Shown here piece after piece: positions 46,990 through 59,108 of a stretch of 64,000 bases of DNA. Location of the stretch: the NCBI GenBank assembly GCA_037892935.1, contig JAYXKI010000003.1, positions 1,178,001 through 1,242,000 on the forward strand, in the 5' to 3' direction. This stretch comes from Phlebopus portentosus (Eukaryota > Basidiomycota > Agaricomycetes > Boletales > Boletinellaceae). The notes under the pieces were generated by a model, which worked only from the letters and a program-made list of their open reading frames with translations, made no database searches and was not told where the DNA came from. Position numbers and translations under genes: made by a program. Numbering within the stretch: the first letter of the stretch is position 1; every line of letters begins with the position of its first letter.

Positions 46990-47653
46990 AGGGTTCAAGT
47001 TCTACATGACGCCGCAGGAGGAGCATTGTGTAGCGAGCTCAACGGATTCTGCGGGAAGTCCTACGTAAGTCGTTCCGAGCAGCGAGTAAAATATCTAACG
47101 CCTACCGTGCTTCTCCCTAGTGGCTTAGCATTATTTCGCTCGTCCATTCCCTCCCTTTCCGTCGGAGACAGGAAAAAATGGTAAGCACGAACAACAAAAA
47201 TCACCATTTTTCGGACATGACGAAAAAGTGCCGTAAGTCTGGGAGCAGATTTAGCCTCTCCGGACTTGTACTGGTTCTGTACAGTACGCCAATGCGATCA
47301 TTGGACGATTGGGAGAAAGAGACGATTATATGCTACGGAGAACTCCCATCGGTATCTTTGACCTTCCGGCATTCAAAGCGGATAAGGTTGAGTCGGCCGG
47401 TTGAATAGCCGGTCAAAGTGATCTGCACGTCGGAGATTTACAAGCCTCCATAGCTCACGGAGGTTCAGTAGCTTCGAACACGAATCGGATTCGTGCAATC
47501 CTCCCTAAAGGCAGCGAGGAATGCCGAGCAAGTTCCGTGTGGTACGTAGAGCATCCTGGTCTATGGAAGCATACGGATGCTACTATCGTGTTCTATTATC
47601 TAATTTTCCACATGTGTGCTGAGGCTTTCCTGGGCCTGTTCTCACATCGATAG
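46990..47653 (+). pseudogene. Decayed alpha/beta-hydrolase-like gene fragment
   Basis: Phase-compatible exons can be joined: an exon ending LNGFCGKSY at 47064, 47121-47180 (WLSIISLVHSLPFRRRQEKM), 47285-47399 (YANAIIGRLGERDDYMLRRT, then PIGIFDLPAFKADKVESA) and 47454-47653 (AHGGSVASNTNRIRAILPKG, then SVWYVEHPGLWKHTDATIVF and FHMCAEAFLGLFSHR). Introns are 56, 104 and 54 nt with GT-AG ends. The last part resembles the strand before the oxyanion hole of alpha/beta-hydrolase_3 proteins. The HGGG motif expected between FYYL and FHM is missing, and the frame stops at 47651 long before a catalytic Asp or His could appear. No start was found. Family assignment is from memory and tentative. Confidence 0.4.
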
Positions 47654-48482
47654 CTCTTTAATCTTAACCCAACTAGGGGAAGGGAGACAGTATAGTTGAT
47701 CCTATCCTGTGTACCTGAATAGCGGTCCTTTCTCATCTCCCATTTTGAGGTCTTCGCGAAGGAGACAGGCTTGGGAGCTTGAGAGCATCGCGCGCCGCAG
47801 ACTATACAGCCTAGCATGAAGGGAAGCAATCAAGCCTTCTAGTGCCTCGGACTCACGAAGATAAAACAAGATCCCGTTTGCCTCTGAATGTCGAATCGCA
47901 TCGCAAATAGAGCACCATAGGCAGTGACCTCGGCTTTCTTTGAAAAGTGTGCTGCAGGAAGCGCAGAAGAGTTCAGATTCGTACGTCTTTCCCCCGTAGT
48001 GCGTTCAACTGTATTGTGCTGCCGGGTTCATCGGACGGAAGAGGCGCCGCGTGCATCTCCCAATGACGGCAGGCACATACATGTATATATACTTCAACTT
48101 CACGGCACAGCCCTCCGGACGCTGATAGAGAGATCTACCCGTAAATTTAGTACACTTGAAGAGTTTTATTTGGAATACTAAATGAAGAAACTTGTCTTCC
48201 CGATCCACGTCATACACTTCGAAAGTCTAGGACACAAAACCAGAAGTAAAATCGAAAGGGTGGAAAGGTGACGAACGAGAAAAAATCATGAGGCCTACTA
48301 GGGTTCGTAGAAGGCTGTGCCTAATTCCTTTTTTTTTACTTGTCCTTCCTATCCTTCTGGCGAACATCCCCCTAGCCATGCTTCTGTGCACCAGTGTACT
48401 CTGCCTCATCAAATTAAGAAGTCTGTAAGTGCTACCAAGGGAAAAAAACCTTGCACACCATCGATACAAACAAATAGCAGTG
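47654..48482. other. Gene-poor region with one open stretch on the minus strand
   Basis: On the minus strand an open stretch ending at 47702 contains CSICDAIRHSEANGILFYLR and ALEGLIASLHARLYSLRRAM and looks protein-like. I found no start, partner exons or family. The rest shows no coding signal. Confidence 0.3.
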
Positions 48483-50421
48483 CTATCGTATCCTTGTTAA
48501 CCGTAGAAGAGAAATGGCCTCTCGCGAATAGACTGGAAAGTCTGGATCATCGTCAACCTGCTTAGGAAAAATATACAACGCTCCGGTTAGTCGGATTTCT
48601 CTCAAATGTCATGATCTAATAAATAAAGGAGGAACTCAGCAGTCATGCGAATAGTGGTTGCTTGTGTTATCAGCGTTGAAAAGACGCTAATGAAATTGTC
48701 CCTGGCCCTTGAGATTGGCCAATGTGATCCAAGATCATTTTGACGGCCGTCACTGCCGGAACGCAAAAGCAACGTAGACAAGGGCAAGACAACGGACGTG
48801 ATTGCGGAGGTGGAAGCTTCCGTTAATGCAACCCTCCGCAGACTTCGCATGCCCGAGCGCGAGACGCAGTAAGTGAAACATGAAACGCGTCGCAAATGGG
48901 CATTAGGGGCAACGGTTGCGCGCGAGTTGGTCCATTGAACGGATAATAAGGCCACAGAAAGGAGAACGGATTGATTTAATTGCGATAATGAAGCGAGATA
49001 CTTACCTGTTTCCACTCAAAGTGTTTTTTGAGAAGATTGAAAAATCGTTTGTCTGCCTGGGGAAAGATTAAATAAATCAGATCTCGTTTGCAAAGCCGAC
49101 GAAACTAGTATAATTTGAAAATATGCTGGAACGGACCGCCCAATTAGCGTGTGCTGCACTGAATCCGAGATCGACGTCGCATAGGTAAGGCGATCTCGGG
49201 CTAACGCAAGATTCAGAGCAATGTATCCCGCGTGCTCGCTTGCGTCGAGTGCGCATATTTGCGGACCGGGATAAAGACGCACCTTCCTTCTTTTCTTATA
49301 ACAGAACAGAATTTCTGTACCCGGGCTGGATACCGGGGCAAGATCACAGAGCGTCGTTACGAGGAGCGGGAATGCAGGCTACTTTGTGCGTTGCCCACAT
49401 GCGTGTCGCCAAAATCATTTTAAGAAGGAATGAAGTGTGAGAAATGTAACGGCGAGATTTACTGACTGGAACCTGACCTCGAAGTAAACGCAATCTGCAG
49501 CTAAAATGAGATCGACGTTAATAGGCAATTCCTCGGGTTTTGGACAACCCCTGCAAAATGCATGGTAGCATGTGGACGACAGAATGGAAAAATACGATGG
49601 CGGTGAGTTGCGAGCGATAAGCAGGGATGATGTACGCGCCGACAATGCGCGTTTTCACCGAGGACAAGAGATATAGATGATTGCTCAGTCAGTGAACACT
49701 CAAACTGAGGCAACATATGATTGAAAGTAATTAACCAATTATATTCGATTACATTGACATTCCTGAGCCCGTTGAGCCCGACATTTGTGCGCATAATGTC
49801 CAATAGAGGGCTGATAAACGAGTACAGGTCAGAAAGAGTAATATCGGAGATGAATAGACACAGACGCCTGATCAGTAATCCAAACATGCCCAGCGCCGGC
49901 TGACGCAGCAACGAGACCGACGAGACCCGTGCCACTTCCGAGTTCGATGACAGACTTGCCAGCAACCAAGCTTCGCGCGCGACTTGCGACGTATCTGCTG
50001 AGGACCTGCGAGGCGATCGGGTCGGACAGATCTGCACTAAGCGCGAAGAAGACAAGAAAAATAAGAAGAAATAAGAACTTCGCCTGCTGGCCACGCTATT
50101 CCTCCACAACCTAAGGGAGAAGCGAGATAGAGACGGAGATAAAAGAAATAAGAAAGGGGGTGGAGAGTTACATAATAAAAGGAGATGAGTGGCCAAAGGG
50201 ATGACGAGAAAGGGATAATAAATATATTGACCTGGTGACGCGTCTACTCGGAGAACGATGCGAACAACGTCGACGTCTGAGTCATGGTGACTTGTGGAAA
50301 AGAGAAGCTGCGTAATAGTATTTCTCTGAGAAGGCGGCTGTGGAGGAAGGATGATGTCGTCGATTCTGCCGAGTTGGCTGAAAGCGTCGTTGTCTGACTC
50401 GGACTCTGACTGGGACAGCAT
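48483..50421 (-). CDS. METTL21-type protein-lysine methyltransferase (EFM6-like)
   Basis: The start MLSQSESESDNDAFSQLGRI is at 50421. After the first exon (through IVLRVDASPG) come DLSDPIASQVLSRYVA, motif I VIELGSGTGLVGLVAASAGA, VWITDQAPLLDIMRTNVGLN, NVNVIEYNW, then ELPINVDLILAADCVYFE, PAFPLLVTTLCDLAPVSS, EILFCYKKRRK, ADKRFFNLLKKHFEWKQ. A 448-nt intron (48558-49005) precedes a last exon of 24 codons (VDDDPDFPVYSREAISLLRL) with stop at 48483-48485. The SAM-binding loop and DCVYFEPAFPLL are typical of family-16 lysine methyltransferases, which modify elongation factors and chaperones. The target cannot be told. Length is about 270 residues. The exon between 50225 and 50045 is the least certain. 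Confidence 0.85.
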
Positions 50422-50609
50422 ACATACGTACTGTACTAGATACGAAAAAGGGCAAAGGAGAACGACGGGAGGCAGAGAAGGGCCGATCGGTGTCGGCTTA
50501 GGTAACCCACCTGGTGTCCAGGAGCGGTAACCAAAATAAGGGCCGCCTTCTTTTTTGTCCGTTGAACGCGGTCTCCGTTTCTATTATCTCTTTTCTTACT
50601 ACTCTCACT

Positions 50610-51443
50610 ATGCATCCGCCGCAGTACAAATACCTCCTCCTCCTCCTCCTCCTCCTCCTCCTTCCACCCCGCCTTTCCTCCCGCGATTTATCAACCTCAA
50701 TGGCACGCCCTCATAGCCACCCTGCCATGTCGCACGCATACGATCCATACTCTTATTACAACTTCGCTCATCCAAAGCTTGACTCCTTCATCCACGTCTG
50801 CGACGCGCCTCGTCCCTCCTCCAGCTACCATTCCCCGCGTCCGCGGCCCGCCTCAATTTGGTCCACATCTTCAATCTGCTCCAATGACTCTTCTATGGAC
50901 CTAGCTCTTGACGACCGGGCGCACGACTTTGACGATGAGGAGACACTTGCCTCTCCTATCTCACCTGCCGAGTCGAGCTCAAGTCGGACTTCTTGGTCTT
51001 CCATGGCCTCGACTACCTCGTACTCGAGTCGCAGCAGTGCTACGGAGCGGGATTTGTCCGAGCGGTTCAAGCGTAATAGCATGGGCAAGCCTCGGGGTCC
51101 TCGTCCTCTTCCTGCATTGCCCACGAGCCAACCTTCTTCACCCTATTCCGTGACGTCCGCCCTGCCTCCGACCCTGCCTTTGAAGGTCACGCAGCCTCTG
51201 CGTCTAAACCTGAAGATGCTCAGCCCACCTCCGTCATATGAAGAAGCAATGAGCGCCAGTTCGCAATCCCCAGCGTCTTTACCAACCCAGGAGGCTCAAT
51301 ACGAGAGGATTTCGCAACCGTTTCCCTTTGACGCCGACACAGAGGTTGATGCATCTCCCGTGGAATTTTTGACTTCCCCGTCGGAAGAGACGATCATCGA
51401 CTGGCAGCGCATAGAGGAATTCATGGCGCGTTGTGATGGGTGA
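50610..51443 (+). CDS. Ser/Pro-rich disordered protein with PPxY motif, single exon
   Basis: Two starts are possible. ATG 50610 gives MHPPQYKYL followed by a run of about ten leucines encoded by a CTC microsatellite. ATG 50700 gives MARPHSHPAMSHAYDPYSYY, which I prefer. The product is 245-275 residues, rich in Ser, Pro and Thr, with an acidic patch (DDRAHDFDDEE) and LKMLSPPPSYEEAMSAS, a PPxY motif of the kind bound by WW domains of Rsp5/Nedd4 ubiquitin ligases. It ends TIIDWQRIEEFMARCDG at 51441-51443. No folded domain was recognised. It is unusual here for having no intron. Confidence 0.65.
   Translation: MHPPQYKYLLLLLLLLLLPPRLSSRDLSTSMARPHSHPAMSHAYDPYSYYNFAHPKLDSFIHVCDAPRPSSSYHSPRPRPASIWSTSSICSNDSSMDLALDDRAHDFDDEETLASPISPAESSSSRTSWSSMASTTSYSSRSSATERDLSERFKRNSMGKPRGPRPLPALPTSQPSSPYSVTSALPPTLPLKVTQPLRLNLKMLSPPPSYEEAMSASSQSPASLPTQEAQYERISQPFPFDADTEVDASPVEFLTSPSEETIIDWQRIEEFMARCDG
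50634..50672 (+). repeat. CTC trinucleotide microsatellite
   Basis: About twelve consecutive CTC units are read directly. If translated from the upstream ATG they encode polyleucine, which could be mistaken for a signal sequence. Confidence 0.9.
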
Positions 51444-53282
51444 TGCGTTGTGTTGATCCCTGTTTTCGCGATCTCCGCGCAGCCAGACATGTTTTGCTTG
51501 AGCGCTCGGATCCTTTGGAGTTCATCCGAGATGTCGTTTCAAGCTGTAGTCGGCATGCTTGCAACCTCGCACATAACAGTCACCGGACTCGCTCTGCGTC
51601 TCGCGGATAGTTCATGGGTCAAACGCCGAGGAAGTCTCATTAGCACTTGAGGAATTCCTTGCTTCGGACTGACCCCGACACTTCTATCTGCGCTAGTTCA
51701 CAGCCTGCTGGCCTGCAAAAGCGACAGAAGCAGGCTTCCTTTACTACATCATGCTCCTGTCCGTCTTCCTCTGATTGAAACGTCACTTCCCTCCAATCCA
51801 ACGACCGTCACATTTCTTCCTACATCAGCATCAAGACTTATTCAACAACTCTTCTCATTTTCCGGCTTCTGCAACTAAAATTTTCAGTTCATACCTTCGC
51901 TCGCATTTTGATACAAGTCCTCATCGTTTTTCATCTTCTTGCAATTTATTTTCCCCACTCCTTGGCCCTCAATATTTTACAGTCTACATTCGCTCCTCTA
52001 TCACCCCAACCCGTTCTTGTCCCTTTCTCCTTTTTGGCTCTTACGTTCACCCTGTTCACGCGCTCAGGCCTCGCCTTCGGGTCGCCCCTTTCTTCGACTT
52101 CCTTATCGCAGCTTCCTTGCCCAATTTGACGACCTCTCAATATTCTTTCTGTTCAGTTCGCCTCAGCTGAGATTCCACCGCTCCTGAATTCAACAATTGT
52201 AGCCATTACCCTTTCATTTCCGACTTTTTTTCCAATTTTGTTCTTCTTCCCGCACTCATAACGACGAGACGACGACTGCATTCAAATACGTGCATACTAC
52301 AGATATTGATACCTGTACAATTATAATTGCAAATATCAAAACGCAAGTTCCTTAATACTTCTACTAGTATTGTGCGTGCTTTCCCGTAAAAGACGCTCTG
52401 CTGTGCGATGCACTGTACGCGATAACGCTAGAAGGGACTACGGCGCCAGTATACTCGAGCAGGGCTGGCCATGAGACATAGCAGGGAAGAAGAGACAGGT
52501 TCCAACGAAGTAAGTCGCAGTTTCGGAGACCCGACGCGACCGACAAGGGAAGGTTAAGGTTGGTTCTTGACTTGACTTGAGACAGCATGTATCCGGTTAT
52601 GGGAAAGTGCTATATTGGGAACCGTTACCTAGTTCACAACACAATTCAATTGAATAGACAAGCTCAGGCGCACAATTCATTATGTTCATATTTGTTGTGC
52701 GCAGCGGCGCATGTATGTGCTGCGTAATGAGCTTAAGTGCTTAAGCACTGCGCGGGCACGGCCAGGTTCATTACGGTTCTCTGCTCCAAGCCGAAATTAC
52801 AGAATGTATTACTGCCATGGCATGCCATGTCCATCCATGAGCACCGACTCGGACGCGGGTGGATACCTGCCTGCGGCGCAGCGACCGAGAACCGCGGATT
52901 TACAATTCATTCATAGGAAACGTGCTCTCCTGAACGGCACAGTAGAGGCGGCACGCCGCCCCGACACGGAACTGTGCACATGACTCGTTGCGTCTCTTTG
53001 ACATGTCCTTTTTTCGCTCCTTTTTTCGTTCCTTTTTTCTTTCTCTCGTCTATAAACGGACACGTCGGCACAGCATGTGCGTCGTGTCCATTCGGTGTGC
53101 ACATATTGACTCGAGCTGATTTCTGAACTGAACTGTGCTCGACAGTATGACTAATCTTCTTCATAATTAATTCTGATATGCTCATACGCGTTTGAGTCAT
53201 GGCTAGTGTGACGCTTACGACCGCAACGGCATTTGGTGCGGCGGCGCGACACGCGTACTACAGAATTGATTAGATTACGACC
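51444..53282. other. Intergenic region, no gene recognised
   Basis: This is 1.8 kb. A pyrimidine-rich tract (about 51770-52280) has open frames only through composition bias. A small tandem repeat lies at 53006-53040. No supported gene. Confidence 0.4.
53006..53040. repeat. 12-bp tandem repeat, TCCTTTTTTCGC type
   Basis: Three adjacent near-identical 12-mers (TCCTTTTTTCGC, TCCTTTTTTCGT, TCCTTTTTTC) are read directly. Confidence 0.85.
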
Positions 53283-53641
53283 ATGACTCAACTAAAGGCC
53301 GCGCCAAGTTCCGTAGTGACTACATTTGGCATCTCTCTCACCAGCTCTTTCCTTCCATTCACTAATACAGGTAGGCATTTCCCGTACGAAGCTTATCCTC
53401 CGAGTCATTTTTGTTTGCAGAAACCGCTGTGTTCCCCGATGCGCCAATTATTTTCTCAGTTGCTTATCCGATTTTATCATCAAACCTTATTTGGTATTGG
53501 GGAACAACTGCATCGCTTCAATACTCATGTTTATTCCGAGGCGATGATGGCGCAGGCTGTACTAAACATAAGTATTCGCCCACGCCAATTCCGCGTGTAG
53601 ATGAACCGTGCTTAAGCTCTCTGGCTACTAGATTTACGTAG
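53283..53641 (+). CDS. Small hypothetical protein (two exons), uncertain
   Basis: ATG 53283 opens MTQLKAAPSSVVTTFGISL. A 50-nt intron with good ends (53371-53420, GTAGGC...TTGCAG) joins in frame to ETAVFPDAPIIFSVAYPILS and PTPIPRVDEPCLSSLATRF, with stop at 53641. The product is about 102 residues and I do not recognise it. It lies just before the first copy of the duplicated block and may be a remnant of a longer gene. Confidence 0.35.
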
Positions 53642-53920
53642 CTTTTGTACAGCGGCTCTTCTAGTGTGTTCAACTTGAACGGTCGTCAATCCAAATACCG
53701 CCACTGATGGTCCTCTTTGATCCTTGCTATGCAACTCTTACTGTGGTCTTGATCCATTGGAGACTACGATCTGTTGTCGGGATGTAAGACCCTGCATTCG
53801 TATCCTAGGTTTTTTACGGGCTCTGACCTTGCGTTCTCTGGCTCTTTTGGTCCGGAGACGAGTAAATCTTTCTCTCTCATTGTATCCATTATTAGTATCG
53901 TTCCTAGTAAGACAGTCAAC

Positions 53921-55518
53921 TCACTCTCCGAAATCACATTACTGACTTATACTAAAGGCACTTATCCTCATGTATAATGTCAATTATTTGGCTCGGATAC
54001 CGAAAGGGATGGCATTTGAAGAATCTTGTAACTATCCCGCCATGGTGTTGAAGTCATCATGTTCGGTATGTTCGGTAGAAACCATTTGATGCTTTATTCT
54101 ATATCGGAGTGTAGCAATCAGCCCTGGTAGACATTGTAGTCTTTGTTCCCCAGACTCCCCTGCATGCCCGCCGGGATGGGCTTCGGTAGGTCAAAGAATT
54201 TCAAAATCAAACTGTGCGTAGCAACTTTGAGCTTCTGCGCATTGGTGCCCGGTCACTGATGGCCTTTCTAATTGTCCTTGATAGGGCAAACATCAATGAT
54301 CGAGGAGACTTTAGCCGTGAGGATCTATCCGAAAGCCTATATGAGGTTAATCATTGGATCAGGAACGCTCTGTCCTTTGGTACGATTCGATCGTATCACA
54401 ATCATCCCCTTTGCATCTGCGCAACGACAAAGTAGCCGGATACCATACAACGCCTTTTGGTTCTTCTGCGCTGATCAGTCTCCTTTTTGTGCATCCATCT
54501 GCGCCCATGTAGCCTTTAGCTTCTTGATGTCGATATATGCCGCAGCCATTCGTTTGCTTCTCCTGCCCCCCTCATATACACGTAAATTGTCCTTCATCTG
54601 ATTTCAAAGGCAGGAATAATTGCTTCTATTCCTCTGATGGTGATTACATCGCGGAGGAGATAGATCGTGGCGTACTTGTCCTCCTATCTGGCTTAGGCTT
54701 CTTCATCTTGATTCGCGCTCGACTCCCATGTAATCTCCGCGAACATCATCATCACTCGTCACAAACATAGATGCAGACAACATGTGCTCGCAGCAGAAAG
54801 GAGACACTCACACACCACAAGGCGATCATTGTTCTCGAAATACAGAAGCGCAGAATTTCAGTGAATCAGTCGACTCGGGATCTAAACCCCACTCCGACGG
54901 ACACAGTGGGTGTTCATTGACCTCCTCCGATGCTTCTCCCGTTGACGAACAAGTTGCCGTGCGACGCTCCTCTTCTTCTCCAATGATCTAGAGTTCCGGC
55001 GTGTGATTGCTCACAAAGGCTGTGCTGATCCGATCACCTTCGAGTTGTTGGAGTTGAGGCCGGTTTGTGTCCCCCGCGCGAGAGCGCCGAATAATTACAA
55101 CAAGCTTCCTTGTGTCCTCTGCCGACGAGAAGCGTGTACACTCTTCTCATCATGTGTCGGCGAGAAGACTACTATAACATATCTGAGGAACAATTCCTTT
55201 CAATCACGGTAACCTTGCGATTCAGGAGTCCCCATCGTCTTCTTTTCCTCTTGCCAAAAACTTTTCTGAACGATTGACTCAGACAGCACCTCTGCTTTCT
55301 TTGCTGAAGTGAAGTGAAGTGAGTACTGGTTTCTTCTCACCGGTAATTAAAGATCGGGCTTTAGCCGGACTAAGAATTAATCCTTCGTATGTTCATGTTC
55401 AATTGACCGGCGGGATATGTTGCACCATATTAATCCCCTCACTTTTCGAATCCACCCTCCTTGCCTGAAGTCAGGACTTTGTTCTCAAAAATTAGTCATA
55501 ATGGCCTTCATAGAGACC
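53921..55518 (+). repeat. Duplicated block, copy 1 (direct repeat, internally deleted)
   Basis: From TCACTCTCCGAAATCACATT to GGCCTTCATAGAGACC the sequence matches 59109-61307 closely and in the same order and orientation. Copy 1 lacks the stretch corresponding to roughly 60541-61225 of copy 2, apart from a short piece with the ATATTAATC string. It carries small extra duplications such as AAGTGAAGTGAAGTG near 55310 and a ~35-bp insertion near 55130. The ends are not TG/CA, and I saw no terminal inverted repeat or target-site duplication, so the nature of the block (decayed transposon or segmental duplication) is open. Confidence 0.85.
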
Positions 55519-55563
55519 AGACCCCACTGATCTGTCTTCATCCCACTCCCACCATTTATCAGC

Positions 55564-57544
55564 ATGTTCCGCCTTTGGTGTTCGAAAATCCCCTCCCTAC
55601 GACTTCTTGCAGCTGGAGTCTCCTCGTCTCTGCGTCGTCCTTGCTGCCCACTCTCTTCGCTCAACCCCTCTTTCACGAGGAACCCCATCACCACCACGAC
55701 CAGTCGACTACCTTCTCGTCGACTCTCCAATGTGCTGGACCCGAAGTCTCTCATGGAGGATCTGGAGAGCGAACTCTTCAACTACACCACTGGGCGTTTC
55801 CTGTAAGTCTCCTACATCTTGTCTCGTCTTTGTCTAACTCGTGATGTGACGTACTCAGTGCCAACGACGCCCTTCGCCTCCGAGAACGCAGGCGCGTCTT
55901 CGACATCCCGGGACTCTTTAGAATCATCGCTAAGGCACTGCTCTGCAAGACTGAAGAGATCGTTGGCTTTAGAAAGCTTGGAGAGGGTGGCCTCAACCGT
56001 ACCTTTCTCATCACCTTTGACACTGGCTTCCAGCTCGTCGCTCGCATACCGTATCCCATCCTAACTCCCAAGGCGTACACTCTCGCCAGTGAAGTCGCTA
56101 CCATGGACTTCCTTCGTTCCAAAGGGCTCCCCATTCCCAAGGTCTATGCGTATTCCTTTACGTCAAAGAACGAAGCCGAGACAGAATACATTCTAATGGA
56201 GTACGCTGAAGGCGTCGACTTGAGCCAGATATGGTTCGACCTCAAGGAAGATGCAATCATCTCACTTATGGACCAGCTTGCGAAGGTTGAGTCTACTATG
56301 ATGTCCATCTCTTTCCCCGCTGGCGGGAGCATCTACTACACCAGAGACCTGAAGGAGCTTTCTGGGAACGAGGGCATCCCGCTCGAGGAGGATAATGAAG
56401 GCATCCCACTCAACAAGCAGATCGAGAGCATCTCGCTCGAAAAGGAGCGATTCTGTATAGGCCCTGATGTATCTGTACCGCTGTGGTATGGACGAAGGGA
56501 ACAGCTGGACGTATTCCGAGGACCATGTACGTCGCACTTCTCCTATTTCTTCGGCCTCTTCTTAATCAATCGATGACCATAGACGAAGACGCCAAATCGG
56601 TGCTGGTCACGGGAGCCAAGAAAGAGCTCGCCTACCTCGACCAGTTTGGCTCACCGAGGGCACCTTATCAACGCTTCCGAAGAGAGTACTATAACTACGA
56701 GAAGCAGTCACCGTCGGACCACGCCAATAACCTTCATCGCTATCTCTGTCTCGCACCTTCACTCGTGCCAGACGACAACTCCCTCAGCACTTTCTGCATC
56801 CGCCACCCCGACCTCACTGATAGCAATCTCAAGATTTCAATAGATTCCAGCGGCTTGCAGATCCTTAGCATGTTGGACTGGCAGCACGCTGCTGTCCTAC
56901 CCCTCTTCCTCCACGCTGGTATGCCCGACGTCATCCAGAATGAAGAGGATGAGGTCTCTCGAGGGATGGCCGAGCCTAAACTACCGGACGACTTCGACAT
57001 GCTATCGGAAGAAGAGCAAGAATGGGAGATGGAGCTCCTCCGTCGTCGTCTTGTTCACTATCATTACAACCTGAGCACAGCCACGCACAACAGGATCCAC
57101 CACAAGGGTCTGGTCTACCCGCTGAATACTTTCCGTCGCCGCATCTTCAATCATGCAACTGCTGCGTGGGAGGGTGAGACGATCAAGTTGCTGTATGCGC
57201 TGATGGATATGGTGTTTGGCTGGGCGAGTTTCACGAAAGACGGCACGCCATGTCTGGTGGTGTTCTCAGAGGACGAGAAAGCTGCGGCGGTTCAGTTGTA
57301 TCAGGCATTGTTGAACGCAGAAATGGGCGAAAGGATGCTAATGGACAAAGTCGGCTACAGGGAGGAGACCTGGGTGCCCGTTGCTCACTACGAGAAAGCT
57401 AAGGCATTCGGTCAGGAGATGAAGCAGATGACATTGAAGGCATGTGCGGAGGACGAAGAGATGACGGAGGAGACGTACGCTGTGATCGAGGCGAACTGGC
57501 CCTTGGACGATATGGACGAAGAGGAGTTAGAGGAGTACAAGTAA
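55564..57544 (+). CDS. Mitochondrial APH-family phosphotransferase (AIM9-like)
   Basis: The start MFRLWCSKIPSLRLLAAGV at 55564 opens an Arg/Ser-rich mitochondrial presequence of about 55 residues. The kinase-like domain has RKLGEGGLNRTFLITF and QLVARIPYP in the nucleotide-binding lobe. The catalytic loop is HPDLTDSNLKIS (HxDxxxxN type), followed by LDWQHAAVLPLFLHAGMP at the metal site, which is characteristic of the AIM9/FMP29 branch of the aminoglycoside-phosphotransferase superfamily. A short repeat (EGIPLEEDNEGIPLNK, about 56370-56420) interrupts the N-lobe. An acidic tail ends at 57542-57544. Three exons encode about 615 residues. The substrate of this branch is unknown; antibiotic resistance is not implied. 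The gene sits between the two copies of the duplicated block. Confidence 0.85.
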
Positions 57545-59108
57545 GGAATCAACCTGTATGTCCATTCTGCGATGTTATTATCTATCTGCTGTTGAATTCA
57601 TCACCACTCAGGCTCTTTCGCAAGGAATGTCAACGAAAACTTCTTTTTGGCAAAGGACATGACACGTCGTCGATGTTGTTCTTTAGCTCGCTAATATCGC
57701 GAATGTTCAAATGAGTCGCACTTGTCCACTTTCCAATGAGCTATACTCGTTTGTTCTCATTCGAAGACAGAGCTTATATCTCAGTTCCATCCCACCATTC
57801 ATGTCAGTGGATAGAGGGTGTATCGTGGTATGGGATTCGACTCCAACTTCAAGGAAACCCAATAGAAAAATCTGTCGTTCTTCATATGTAATGCTGACAT
57901 CTAAAAGCTTTACTGTCATTTGTGCACCGAGCCTTGTACGATTTCAGCATAGTAAGAACACAACATTCTCTGCTTCAACAGCTATCTTTGAGATCGCTGG
58001 TTATGCTTTGCCAGGTCTATCTCTGACTGATATTTGCCTTAGTAGTGCGTCATATCTCGCGTCCCTGCTGTTGTCCTTAAGTCTCATAATTTTGGGTTCT
58101 TGTCGTTAGACCACATCGGGTGGATTGTTTTGACAACGTTTGTTGGTCCAGTTCACAACCCAGCTACTACCAAAGTCTCATCACGAACGTACCGAAGGAG
58201 ATCGCCCCATATTGGATTCATGCTATATTTAGCAATGATGTCAATGGGATATAAGCCACCTAAAAAATCACCCCCAGTGGGGTTGGGCCAACATTTTGCA
58301 CTGTGGTATAGGTGTTGACAAATGGTGTAGAGTAGAAGGATGCGCGGGCTTTCAAGAGACTGGTGAGGATTGACTAAGTTGGCCTGGACCGTAACATTGT
58401 AGCCAACTGTTGCCCTCCAGCCATACTTTTATTCCGATAGGTCACCATTTTTTGTACCAAAAAACTACTAGGTTCGGTGTAAGCAACGAATTTGAATCTT
58501 TTCATGTTGAACTCGCGGAACTGCTGTATTTTATCCAGAGAGGAGTCAGAACCTTGATATCAATGGATTCGCTAATCTTTTCAATCTTGGTCGGTCTAGC
58601 AGAGATAGTACGTTTGTTGCATATGCATTTGACGCGAACTCTGAGGAAAGGTTGATGTAGGTTAATAGATCATCGAGTAAAGGCATCCAGTGAAGTGGCC
58701 TTGTCAATCATAGGCTATTGCTACCCAGTCGTTTTAAAATAGGAAGCCAAAAGGAAGTTATCTTGTTATCGCTGAAAAGTGTGAAGGTTGAGTTAAGATC
58801 AGGGTTAGTTTAACATATTGTTGCCATTGGTTATATCGTATTTATAATTGAAGTGATTTCTCCTTTGTCTAACATGCACAGCTCTCAAAAACCAGCAGCT
58901 CCTTTGCTGCTTTGAGTAGCTAACTATACTGAGGTGAAAGAAGAGACGGGATTGTAGTGACGAGTAAGAGGTGTCATACAGGGAGCAAGAAGCGACTTCT
59001 GCAAAACTCTAAGGGCACGTGAACATCCCAGATGCTCCATTACCCATCTCGAGAGGGCAGAAATCGAAAGCCTGGGATGAGAAAGAGGCATAGTTGTTTT
59101 ACTGTAAA
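57545..59108. other. Intergenic region, no gene recognised
   Basis: These 1.56 kb between the kinase gene and the second copy of the duplicated block have only short open stretches on both strands, none with splice-site or family support. Confidence 0.4.

Noticed and set aside
47400..47460. In-frame TGA at 47402 as a nonsense mutation
   Set aside because: A 54-nt GT-AG intron (47400-47453) removes it in frame, so this stop alone is not evidence of decay.
50610..50700. Signal peptide from a polyleucine run
   Set aside because: The leucines come from a CTC microsatellite and a second ATG at 50700 fits better; the rest of the protein looks intracellular and disordered.
51770..52290. Overlapping open frames in a pyrimidine-rich tract
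   Set aside because: Several frames are open at once because of base composition; no splice pattern or conserved motif was seen.
55564..57544. Aminoglycoside resistance gene
   Set aside because: The fold is of the APH superfamily, but the presequence and the DWQHAAVLPLF region point to the mitochondrial AIM9 branch.
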